12,049 nt of DNA from Piscirickettsiaceae bacterium (GTDB lineage: Bacteria; Pseudomonadota; Gammaproteobacteria; Nitrosococcales; Methylophagaceae). The stretch covers positions 1-12,049 of the forward strand of contig JABGUA010000078.1 of the NCBI GenBank assembly GCA_018646825.1, given 5' to 3'. Position numbers and translations under genes: made by a program. The notes below the pieces were generated by a model that saw nothing but the letters and a program-made list of their open reading frames with translations, did no database searches and had not been told where the DNA came from. Positions 1 to 6,769 of this stretch are shown in pieces. The first letter of the stretch is position 1, and each line of letters starts with the position of its first letter.

Positions 1-38
1 GCTCTGGCTTGTTGTGCCGCATGTTCTGTTTTACTCAT
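1..38 (-). CDS. Start of an unidentified protein, cut by the window edge
   Basis: An ATG at 38 on the minus strand opens a frame that stays open to base 1 and reads MSKTEHAAQQARA. An AGGGA Shine-Dalgarno-like sequence lies at 44-48, five bases before the ATG. The frame begins 27 bases after the stop of the 90-residue gene on the same strand, which fits the last visible member of the left operon. Twelve full codons are too few to name a family. The strength of the call rests on the ribosome binding site, the open frame and the operon spacing only. Confidence 0.55.
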   Translation of the reverse strand, partial: MSKTEHAAQQAR

Positions 39-65
39 GACTTTCCCTAGTGGTTTGGAAACAGT

Positions 66-338
66 TTATGAAATATTGATTTTGACGACTTTCATAAACT
101 CGAAATCCATTCCGGCAATGGTTTCGGTTTCAGGATAGTAAATCATATCGACATGTGCGCCTTGTAGCGATTTATAGGTTTTTTGGCGTTTGTATTTGAA
201 CGGGACTTCTTGGCCTTCTATTAAGACGGTGTTAAACACCCATTCGCCTTTGCGTCGTTGAACATGAGAGGTAATTTTTTGCATGGTGGAATGAACGAGT
301 TTGTCATTCTCAGCAAGGAATTTTTTGATGCTTTTCAT
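66..338 (-). CDS. Conserved hypothetical protein, 90 residues
   Basis: This is a small basic protein with no signal peptide or membrane segment, so it is probably cytoplasmic. The first 20 residues look helical and are followed by a basic stretch (QRRK). The rest looks beta-rich, with motifs EWVFNTVLIEGQEVPFKYKR and YYPETETIAGMDFEFMKV. I have a loose memory of similar uncharacterised proteins in gammaproteobacteria but cannot assign a family or function. Its ATG directly follows the TAG of the upstream transglycosylase gene (TAGATG, no gap) and no clear Shine-Dalgarno is visible, so its translation is probably coupled to that gene. A later in-frame Met at residue 19 also lacks a ribosome binding site, which favours the longer form. 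Confidence 0.75.
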   Translation of the reverse strand: MKSIKKFLAENDKLVHSTMQKITSHVQRRKGEWVFNTVLIEGQEVPFKYKRQKTYKSLQGAHVDMIYYPETETIAGMDFEFMKVVKINIS

Positions 339-1019
339 CTAAAGTGCCATTTGATAGCGTTTGTGTAGTATACCAACCCGTTCGACATACACTTCAGTTT
401 CTTTATACGGTGGCACCCCATTATATTTTTTTACGGCGCCGGGCCCAGCATTATAAGCAGCAGTGGCGAGTTGAATATTGCCATTGAAGCGTTTCAATAA
501 TTGGGCAATGTATTTAGCACCGCCGGCGATGTTTTGACTGGGGATTAGGGCATCTTGTACACCGAGTTCTTTTGCTGTTCCAGGCATTAATTGCATTAAG
601 CCCTGTGCGCCTTTATGAGAAACAGCATTAGGGTTAAAAGCTGATTCAGCATGCATTAAGGCACGAATTAAAGCGGGATCGACCTGATGTTTCTTAGCAG
701 CCTGGCTGACGGCATCAGAAAAAGAGGTGGGGTTGAGTCTAACCCGATACCAGTCAATTTTAGAATCTGGATTACAGGCATAACAATCATATTTTAAGAC
801 TTCAAACTCGGTGATATGTGACGGTTTTTTATTGGTAAAAACCGTCACATCATCAGATTCTGAATATTTGTAAATAACAGTTGTTTTGACTGGCTTTTTC
901 TTTTTGGCGGGAGAAACGTTACTAAACTCAACTGTGCCATCTTCTGATTTGGTACGCTCAATACCATTGTCTGCGATAGAGAGAGTAGGGAATAAAAAAA
1001 GCAGTAAAAATAAACGCAT
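339..1019 (-). CDS. Secreted lytic transglycosylase (SLT domain, family 1 type)
   Basis: The product probably cleaves the MurNAc-GlcNAc bond of peptidoglycan in the periplasm. Residues 1-16 form a signal peptide ending SIA before DNG, with no lipobox cysteine, so it is probably soluble. Residues 20-37 and 49-66 are two DUF4124-like segments, each ending F-S/T-N-x-x-P. A CYAC pair (C79, C82) precedes the catalytic domain at about 98-226. That domain carries the expected Glu in HAESAFNP (E125), then GLMQLMPGTA (140-149) and AYNAGPGAV (188-196). The gene starts 15 bases after the CopD-like gene with no strong Shine-Dalgarno, and its stop abuts the next gene's start. The enzyme class is secure; its role (remodelling, secretion or recycling) cannot be told from sequence. 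Confidence 0.93.
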   Translation of the reverse strand: MRLFLLLFLFPTLSIADNGIERTKSEDGTVEFSNVSPAKKKKPVKTTVIYKYSESDDVTVFTNKKPSHITEFEVLKYDCYACNPDSKIDWYRVRLNPTSFSDAVSQAAKKHQVDPALIRALMHAESAFNPNAVSHKGAQGLMQLMPGTAKELGVQDALIPSQNIAGGAKYIAQLLKRFNGNIQLATAAYNAGPGAVKKYNGVPPYKETEVYVERVGILHKRYQMAL

Positions 1020-1034
1020 TATAGTGAGTCAGGT

Positions 1035-1484
1035 TTAATAAAATTGACCCGCACTACCAACAACGGTAGTGATTAAACCTAAAAGCAGGTTAATTGAAAT
1101 CAATAAACGAATTTGGTTTAACGCTTTTGCACCTGTTTCCCAGTCTTGGCTTTCAACGGCAAGTGCTAATTTTTTATGCGGTGCAAAAAACACATGCAGA
1201 AACATCAGCATCATAATAATGCCTAACAGCAACATAATATGAACATGCGGACCGACTTCACCCATACCACCTGATTGTTTGATGATGCCAAAGCCTGTCA
1301 CTAATAAGGTGATGATAGATACCCAAACCCAAGGGAAGAAACGTTTAAAAGTATGTGACCATAATGTGAGACGAACAGGTGGCTCTAATAGGCCTGCTGC
1401 AGGTCTTAAAGCCATATAGGCGAAGAACATACCACCAACCCAGATGACGACGGCTAAGAGGTGTAAAGTAATGGGCGCAGACAT
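1035..1484 (-). CDS. CopD-family integral membrane protein
   Basis: This is a 149-residue protein with four predicted membrane helices at about 5-25, 49-68, 80-100 and 126-146. The N-terminal LHLLAVVIWVGGMFFAYMALRP is typical of the short CopD-like proteins grouped with copper resistance protein D. Histidines at 8, 80, 82, 97 and 103 lie in or near membrane segments and could bind metal or heme, but this is inference. A strong AGGAGA Shine-Dalgarno lies just before the ATG. It sits 23 bases after the fumarase gene. No copper gene (copA, copC, cueO or a copper regulator) is nearby, so a copper role should not be assumed from the family name. Confidence 0.85.
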   Translation of the reverse strand: MSAPITLHLLAVVIWVGGMFFAYMALRPAAGLLEPPVRLTLWSHTFKRFFPWVWVSIITLLVTGFGIIKQSGGMGEVGPHVHIMLLLGIIMMLMFLHVFFAPHKKLALAVESQDWETGAKALNQIRLLISINLLLGLITTVVGSAGQFY

Positions 1485-1507
1485 AATTTCTCCTGAAGAA
1501 ACGAATG

Positions 1508-3031
1508 TTATTTTGAATTAATGAGAATATCGGCGATGTTTTGTCGCCATTCTTTGGGACCAGATTGATGAATTGAATCACCCAAACTATCAACGGCAAC
1601 AGTCACCGGCATATTTTCGACATAAAATTCTCTAATTGATTCCATTCCCAGCTCTTCAAATGCAACGATACGAGAAGATTTAATTGCTTTTGAGACCAAA
1701 TAGGCTGAACCACCCACTGCGATTAAGTAAACCGAACGATGTTGTTTGATAGAAGCAATGGTTTCTGCCCCACGTTCTGCTTTACCGATCATGCCGAGTA
1801 AACCCGTTTTATCTAACATCATGTCGGTGAACTTATCCATCCGTGTGGCTGTAGTTGGGCCAGCAGGGCCGACCACTTCATCCCTAACAGGGTCAACAGG
1901 ACCAACGTAATAAATAAACCGACCTTTAAAGTCTAATCCTGCTGGTAAAGGTTGGTTTTGTGCAAATAAATCCGCTATCTTTTTATGTGCGGCATCTCGG
2001 CCAGTCAGTAAATGACCCGTTAATAATAAGGTGTCGCCCGGTTGCCAAGTTAGAATATCATTCTGTGTGATGGTATCCAGGTTGATATGGCGAGTATTCT
2101 CAGCTGCTTGCCAAGTAATATCAGGCCAATCATCTAGCGAAGGAGGGTCAAAAGTAGCTGGGCCTGTACCATCTAACGTAAAGTGTGTATGACGTGTTGC
2201 AGCACAATTAGGAATAATCGCAACGGGTAGAGAAGCAGCATGGGTCGGGTAGTCATTCACTTTGACATCTAACACTGTCGTTAAACCACCTAAGCCTTGT
2301 GCACCAATGCCTAAAGCATTAATTTTTTCATATAACTCTACGCGATGTTTTTCGGCAGCAGTGACAGGGCCACGTTCTATCAAGGCTTGAATATCAATTG
2401 ATTCCATAATCGACGACTTAGCCAATATCATCGCTTTCTCAGCTGTGCCACCAATGCCAATACCAATCATACCGGGCGGACACCAACCTGCACCCATTGT
2501 CGGGATTGTTTCAAGCACCCAATCTACTAAATTATCGCTAGGATTTAGTGTGGTGAATTTCGCTTTATTTTCAGAGCCGCCACCTTTGGCAGCAATATTT
2601 ATTTCAACACGATCGCCTAGAACAAGTTCGGTATGAATGACGGCGGGGGTGTTATCGCCCGTATTACGTCGTGACCCAATGGGATCTTCAACAATCGATG
2701 CCCGTAAGACATTATCGGGATGGGTATAAGCGCGGCGAACACCTTCATTAATCATGTCATCAAGACTAAGTTGGCTATCCCATTGTACCGACATGCCGAC
2801 TTTAACAAACACCGTCACAATGCCAGTATCTTGGCAAATAGGCCGTTGGTTTTCGGCACAAAGCCGTGAGTTAATCAAGATTTGAGCAATGGCACCTTTA
2901 GCGGCGGGAGACTGTTCTTTGTCATAAGCAGCGGCCATCGCTTGGATAAAGTCTTTTGGGTGATAGCAGGCAATAAACTGCAAAGCATCAGCGATGCTAT
3001 CAATTAAGTCTTGTTGCTTGATCACGGCCAT
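1508..3031 (-). CDS. fumA: Class I (4Fe-4S) fumarate hydratase
   Basis: The product interconverts fumarate and malate in the TCA cycle using an oxygen-sensitive [4Fe-4S] cluster. At 507 residues it has the fused alpha plus beta layout of iron-dependent fumarases. Three cysteines match the cluster ligands in position and spacing: C66 in ICQDTG, C184 in GWCPPGM and C276 in PNCAATRH. The C-terminal swivelling domain carries GPAGPTTATRMDKF (388-401), an active-site signature of the family. L-tartrate dehydratase is related but is usually split into two subunits, so fumarase is preferred. The ATG lies six bases after the proS stop and lacks an obvious Shine-Dalgarno, suggesting translational coupling with proS. 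No class II fumarase is present in the window as an iron-independent backup. Confidence 0.95.
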   Translation of the reverse strand: MAVIKQQDLIDSIADALQFIACYHPKDFIQAMAAAYDKEQSPAAKGAIAQILINSRLCAENQRPICQDTGIVTVFVKVGMSVQWDSQLSLDDMINEGVRRAYTHPDNVLRASIVEDPIGSRRNTGDNTPAVIHTELVLGDRVEINIAAKGGGSENKAKFTTLNPSDNLVDWVLETIPTMGAGWCPPGMIGIGIGGTAEKAMILAKSSIMESIDIQALIERGPVTAAEKHRVELYEKINALGIGAQGLGGLTTVLDVKVNDYPTHAASLPVAIIPNCAATRHTHFTLDGTGPATFDPPSLDDWPDITWQAAENTRHINLDTITQNDILTWQPGDTLLLTGHLLTGRDAAHKKIADLFAQNQPLPAGLDFKGRFIYYVGPVDPVRDEVVGPAGPTTATRMDKFTDMMLDKTGLLGMIGKAERGAETIASIKQHRSVYLIAVGGSAYLVSKAIKSSRIVAFEELGMESIREFYVENMPVTVAVDSLGDSIHQSGPKEWRQNIADILINSK

Positions 3032-3037
3032 GGTTTT

Positions 3038-4750
3038 TTAAACAGCCATCAATTCTGTGAGTTCAGCAATGACATCATCCAATGCGAACTCAGTTGAATG
3101 ACCATCAGCGCGGCGCTTGTATTCGACGTTACCTTCATCAAGACCTCGCTCACCTAAAATAAGACGATGAGGGATACCGATCAAATCCATATCAGCAAAA
3201 GCGACGCCGGGTCTTTGGCCACGGTCATCAAATAAAATATCAAATCCTGCATCAAGGAGCTTGTTATATAAGGCCTCAGCGGCTTCACGTAAACGGACTG
3301 ATTTATGGGCATTGATTGGAACTAAGACCACTTGGAAAGGGGCGAGTGCCATTGGCCAAATAATACCGCGATCATCATGATGCTGTTCGATGGCGGCAGC
3401 GACTACGCGCGAGACGCCGATACCGTAACAACCCATTGTTAAAGTTTGTGCTTTTCCTGATTCTGCTAGGACATTCGCATTCAGCTTGTCGCTATAGTTA
3501 TCTCCGAGCTGAAAGATATGACCGACTTCGATACCGCGAGCAATATCTAAAACACCTTCACCATCAGGGCTGGCATCACCGGCCACGACATTACGTAAGT
3601 CGGCTGTTTCAGGCTCTGGTAAATCACGAGACCAGTTAACACCCGATAAATGTTGTTCATTCTGATTGGCACCACAAACAAAATCAGCAACATGTGCAGC
3701 AGCACGGTCAACAATAACAGGGATGGTAAGGCCAACAGGGCCAATGGAACCGATATTAGCACCGCATGTTTCTGTGACTTGTTCAGGTGTTGCAAAGGTC
3801 AACGGCGTGGCAACAAGTGGGTGTTTCTCGGCTTTAATTTCATTGATGTCGTGATCACCACGCAGTACGAGTGCAACGACACTACCTTCTTCAGCGCCTT
3901 CAACAAGCAATGTTTTGAGGCACTGGTCAGCTGAGACTTTCATAAAATCACAGACTTGTTCGATGGTGTGTTGTTTGGGTGTGTCGATAGTCGACATAAG
4001 CTGTGACGGCGCAGCGCGCTGACTAGATGGGGCAATAGCCTCAGCTAATTCAATATTCGCTGCATATTGGCTCTGATTACTAAAAGCAATGGCATCTTCG
4101 CCAGAACTTGCGAGCACATGAAATTCATGTGAGGCATGACCGCCGATACTGCCCGTGTCAGCTTGAACCGGACGGAAATTTAAACCCATACGCTCAAAAA
4201 TGCGAGAGTAAGCAGCAAACATCGTGTCATAAGTCTGCTGTAGAGAGTCATGATCAAGATGAAAGGAATAGGCATCTTTCATCAGAAACTCGCGGGCACG
4301 CATCAATCCGAAGCGGGGCCGAATTTCATCACGAAATTTGGTTTGAATTTGGTAGAAGGTAATTGGCAATTGTTTATAACTGCGAATTTCCTGACGGACT
4401 AAATCAGTAATGACTTCTTCATGCGTTGGGCCATAGCAAAATTCGCGGCTATGACGATCTGTAACACGTAACAATTCAGGCCCATATTTTTCCCATCGCT
4501 GACTTTCTTGCCATAATTCGGCGGGTTGAATTGAGGGCATTAATAGTTCTTGCGCACCGGCTTTGACCATTTCATCACGGACGATAGCCTCCGCTTTTCG
4601 TAATACCTTCAAACCCATCGGCAACCATGTGTATAAACCTGATGCTAAACGGCGAATTAAACCTGCACGAAGCATGAGCTGATGACTGATAATTTCTGCA
4701 TCAGCAGGGGTTTCTTTTAGAGTGGCAATGAGGACTTGAGAACTACGCAT
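3038..4750 (-). CDS. proS: Prolyl-tRNA synthetase, bacterial type with editing domain
   Basis: This cytoplasmic class II aminoacyl-tRNA synthetase charges tRNA-Pro. At 570 residues it is full length for the bacterial form. The catalytic core includes GLYTWLPMGLKVLRK (38-52), motif 2 around FRDEIRPRFGLMRAREF (139-155) and motif 3 in GCYGIGVSRV (440-449). An inserted YbaK-like editing domain spans about 225-395, with K279 at the place of the lysine used to clear mischarged Ala-tRNA-Pro in E. coli. The anticodon-binding domain follows from about 470 (FQVVLVPIN, FDDRGQRPGVAFADMDLIG). The start MRSSQVLIATLKETP is the family's usual start. A 66-base gap separates it from the upstream tautomerase gene and could hold its own promoter, but no convincing -35/-10 pair is visible. 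Confidence 0.98.
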   Translation of the reverse strand: MRSSQVLIATLKETPADAEIISHQLMLRAGLIRRLASGLYTWLPMGLKVLRKAEAIVRDEMVKAGAQELLMPSIQPAELWQESQRWEKYGPELLRVTDRHSREFCYGPTHEEVITDLVRQEIRSYKQLPITFYQIQTKFRDEIRPRFGLMRAREFLMKDAYSFHLDHDSLQQTYDTMFAAYSRIFERMGLNFRPVQADTGSIGGHASHEFHVLASSGEDAIAFSNQSQYAANIELAEAIAPSSQRAAPSQLMSTIDTPKQHTIEQVCDFMKVSADQCLKTLLVEGAEEGSVVALVLRGDHDINEIKAEKHPLVATPLTFATPEQVTETCGANIGSIGPVGLTIPVIVDRAAAHVADFVCGANQNEQHLSGVNWSRDLPEPETADLRNVVAGDASPDGEGVLDIARGIEVGHIFQLGDNYSDKLNANVLAESGKAQTLTMGCYGIGVSRVVAAAIEQHHDDRGIIWPMALAPFQVVLVPINAHKSVRLREAAEALYNKLLDAGFDILFDDRGQRPGVAFADMDLIGIPHRLILGERGLDEGNVEYKRRADGHSTEFALDDVIAELTELMAV

Positions 4751-4816
4751 ATCCGAGGTGAGATCCTATTAAAATATTAAAGTAATGTTGAGAAGAAAGA
4801 TTAAAGTCGTGAAACA

Positions 4817-5152
4817 TTAAAAAGTTTGGTGGTTCCAACCCCAATTTTGACGCTCTGAATCAGTCATGCTGATATATACCCGATCGCCAGGAATAGATAA
4901 CTGGTCGGCAATAAGTTGACATAAGACATCAGAAAAAGGCGTTCTTTCAGCGGGTAATCCTAAGGCGCGATAATCCAAAAAAGCCAAAGGTGAACTGCTT
5001 CCACCCATCAGCATATGCGGGTTATAGAGGGTGCTGACCATCACATAGGTTTCTTGTTTTCCCGTGGCTTGGCTAACAACATGACTGGCCGCTTTCAAAA
5101 GAGCAGCTTCGTCGTCAATGACATGGTTTGTAACAATATTTAAATAGGGCAT
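4817..5152 (-). CDS. MIF/phenylpyruvate tautomerase-like protein
   Basis: This 111-residue protein belongs to the macrophage migration inhibitory factor group of the tautomerase superfamily. It begins MPYLNIVTNH, so Pro2 becomes the N-terminal catalytic base after Met removal. It also shows the family's YVMV, MGGSSSP and DRVYISMTDSERQNWGWN elements, with the C-terminal NWGWNxxTF typical of bacterial and plant homologues. Family members usually act as trimers and catalyse keto-enol tautomerisation; the physiological substrate here is unknown. The ATG has an AAGGA Shine-Dalgarno about seven bases upstream and follows the DUF4124 gene stop by nine bases, so the two are almost certainly co-transcribed. 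The family is secure, the function is not. Confidence 0.9.
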   Translation of the reverse strand: MPYLNIVTNHVIDDEAALLKAASHVVSQATGKQETYVMVSTLYNPHMLMGGSSSPLAFLDYRALGLPAERTPFSDVLCQLIADQLSIPGDRVYISMTDSERQNWGWNHQTF

Positions 5153-5161
5153 GGTTTTTCC

Positions 5162-5620
5162 TTATTCGCAATGCTGTTGGATATCTTGTTTTAGTTGTTT
5201 AATTTTGTTTTGACGTTCTACTTCATCAATACGAATATATTCACCGTCGCCAGTTGGTTTGAGTCCGTTAGGATTATTCTGATAGTTGGCTAGGTTACTT
5301 TTAGCAATATCACAATTTTTTGATTTTACCTTTTTACTTTCAACTTGTTTTTGACGCTCTATTGCATTTTCGTCTTCCGCTTTTGCATCTGCCGTTTGTT
5401 GTTCAATTATTTGATCAACTGCTTGTTGAGATTGTGCAGGCGTCATTACAGAGCCAGATCGCATTTTGATGACATCTGATTCTCTATCAATAGGGGCCTG
5501 CTGAGAAAAGTTGGTTTGGCCATTTTCATCGATCCATTTATAAACATCTGCGTAAGCAGCACTTTGGAATGATAAAATGACAATAAAGGAACAGCAATAT
5601 TTCAAGTAATGTATAAACAT
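5162..5620 (-). CDS. Secreted DUF4124-domain protein
   Basis: This 152-residue exported protein has a signal peptide at 1-24 (cleavage likely after AYA, before DVYKW). The DUF4124 motif follows at once, VYKWIDENGQTNFSQQAP (26-43). Residues 61-100 are rich in Gln, Glu, Lys and Ala and probably form a charged helix or coiled coil. Cysteines at 103 and 151 could form a disulfide in the periplasm. The domain is common in gammaproteobacteria and its function is unknown. The gene is the first of the left minus-strand group, with a strong GGGAGG Shine-Dalgarno before its ATG. It is divergent from the pseudouridine synthase gene, with 41 bases between the starts. No lipobox is seen, so a soluble periplasmic protein is expected. 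Confidence 0.85.
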   Translation of the reverse strand: MFIHYLKYCCSFIVILSFQSAAYADVYKWIDENGQTNFSQQAPIDRESDVIKMRSGSVMTPAQSQQAVDQIIEQQTADAKAEDENAIERQKQVESKKVKSKNCDIAKSNLANYQNNPNGLKPTGDGEYIRIDEVERQNKIKQLKQDIQQHCE

Positions 5621-5661
5621 GAGAGCCTCCCAATCAAAAAACTTAATTTTACGTTAAAGTA

Positions 5662-6510
5662 ATGGAACATAACATGTCTGAGTTGCCAATTCGCTTCGAA
5701 AAACACATTGAAGTGACTGAAAAATGCAGTATTGCGGTTGACTTGTTGGCCAATGAAACCGGTTTGTCAAAGCAGCTGATTAAACAATTAATGCAAAAAG
5801 GCGCAGTTTGGCAGTCCATTGGTAAAAAAACACAGCGCCTTCGACGAGCTAAAAAAGCATTGAAAGCGAACATAAAATTACATCTTTATTACGATAAATT
5901 GGTGTTAGAACGTGTCCCACCAGCACCGACATTAATCAGTGATGAAAAGCACTACAGTATTTGGAATAAACCCTATGGCTTGCTATCGCAGGGGTCAAAA
6001 TGGGGCGATCACTGCACAATTACCCGTTGGGCTGAACAGCATTTATTACCGCAGAGAAACAGTTTTACTGTACATCGATTGGATCGCGCTGCAAATGGCC
6101 TCATTATTGTTGCCCATGAAAAAAAAGCGGCAGCGGCACTGTCTGCTTTATTTCAGCAACGTGATATAGAGAAGCGTTACCAGATATGGGTTCACGGCGA
6201 GTTTGATAAAACGGCAACGGAGTCTCACCCTGTAACAGTTGAGCAGGAGATTGAAGGGAGACAGGCAAAAAGTCACTTCATCTTTTTACAATATGAACCA
6301 AAGGGAAACCGCTCTTTATTACAAGTGAGGATAGAAACTGGCCGCAAACATCAAATTAGGATACATAGTGCCTCACTCGGCTTCCCTGTTGTAGGCGATC
6401 GTCTATATGGCAAGGTAGAAGTAGAAGAAGATTTGCAACTGATGGCCTATTATTTGGCGTTTGAATGCCCACTGACGAATCAGTATAAAGTGTTTGATTT
6501 AAAACCTTAA
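5662..6510 (+). CDS. RluA-family pseudouridine synthase
   Basis: The product should convert one or more uridines in RNA to pseudouridine. Residues of about 33-75 look like an S4-type RNA-binding region (LSKQLIKQLMQKGAVW). The catalytic domain holds VHRLDRAANGL with the nucleophile D141, YQIWVHGEF, and the late motif GRKHQIRIHSASLGFPVVGDRLYG. The usual motif is HRLDRxTSG; here Ala-Ala-Asn replaces the x-Thr-Ser part, but the aspartate is kept. At 282 residues it is in the family's range, yet it is not a clear RluA, RluC or RluD, so the substrate (rRNA or tRNA) is open. The ATG at 5674 (MSELPIRF) has GGA seven bases upstream and may be the true start; 5662 has little support. No terminator follows it before the small downstream gene. 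Confidence 0.92.
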   Translation: MEHNMSELPIRFEKHIEVTEKCSIAVDLLANETGLSKQLIKQLMQKGAVWQSIGKKTQRLRRAKKALKANIKLHLYYDKLVLERVPPAPTLISDEKHYSIWNKPYGLLSQGSKWGDHCTITRWAEQHLLPQRNSFTVHRLDRAANGLIIVAHEKKAAAALSALFQQRDIEKRYQIWVHGEFDKTATESHPVTVEQEIEGRQAKSHFIFLQYEPKGNRSLLQVRIETGRKHQIRIHSASLGFPVVGDRLYGKVEVEEDLQLMAYYLAFECPLTNQYKVFDLKP

Positions 6511-6512
6511 GA

Positions 6513-6553
6513 TTGAAAAAATGTGTTTAAAGGCGTATTTTGTCCAGTATAAG
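6513..6553 (+). promoter_or_regulatory. Candidate promoter(s) for the small RR-repeat gene
   Basis: Two overlapping sigma-70-like options lie in the 64-base gap before the small gene. One is TTGAAA (6513-6518) with a 17-base spacer and TATTTT (6536-6541). The other is TTTAAA (6526-6531) with a 16-base spacer and TATAAG (6548-6553). Either would make the gene independent of the upstream pseudouridine synthase. Matches of this quality arise by chance in AT-rich DNA. Confidence 0.3.
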
Positions 6554-6574
6554 GGCTGTGAAAAGGAATAAGCA

Positions 6575-6769
6575 ATGACAGATTTTAATCAAAAAAAGAT
6601 TCGGACGGATGCCGATTGGTTAGGTGCAGGAAACAGAGAACGTAGAGGGAATGAAAGGCGTGACGGTGCAGATAGGCGTGAAATGATCCGGTTTGATTTA
6701 GAGCAGGGCGATCGCCGTGGCTATAACGATCGACGTGCAAATGCCAATGCATGGCATAACCAAAATTAA
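6575..6769 (+). CDS. Small arginine-rich protein with repeated RR motifs
   Basis: This 64-residue, very hydrophilic protein has an AAGGA Shine-Dalgarno seven bases before its ATG. Five Arg-Arg pairs lie at residues 23-24, 28-29, 34-35, 47-48 and 53-54, mostly in the pattern (E/D)RR with spacing of four to six residues, interrupted by MIRFDLEQG (37-45). It has no signal peptide, membrane segment or cysteine, so it should be cytoplasmic and probably disordered or helix-forming. Similar (D/E)RR runs occur in linkers of bacterial signalling proteins, and I have a loose memory of comparable short gammaproteobacterial proteins, but I know no function. RNA, DNA or acidic-lipid binding would fit the charge pattern and is speculation. 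The stop codon overlaps the feoB stop on the other strand. Confidence 0.8.
   Translation: MTDFNQKKIRTDADWLGAGNRERRGNERRDGADRREMIRFDLEQGDRRGYNDRRANANAWHNQN

Noticed and set aside
3436..3934. Open frames on both strands inside proS
   Set aside because: They overlap a complete, well-conserved synthetase gene, lack ribosome binding sites and have low-complexity or implausible translations.
5621..5661. Divergent promoters between the DUF4124 and pseudouridine synthase genes
   Set aside because: TAAAAT on the minus strand could be a -10, but no acceptable -35 lies 16-18 bases away. For the plus strand no good pair was found. A promoter must exist near here but I cannot place it.
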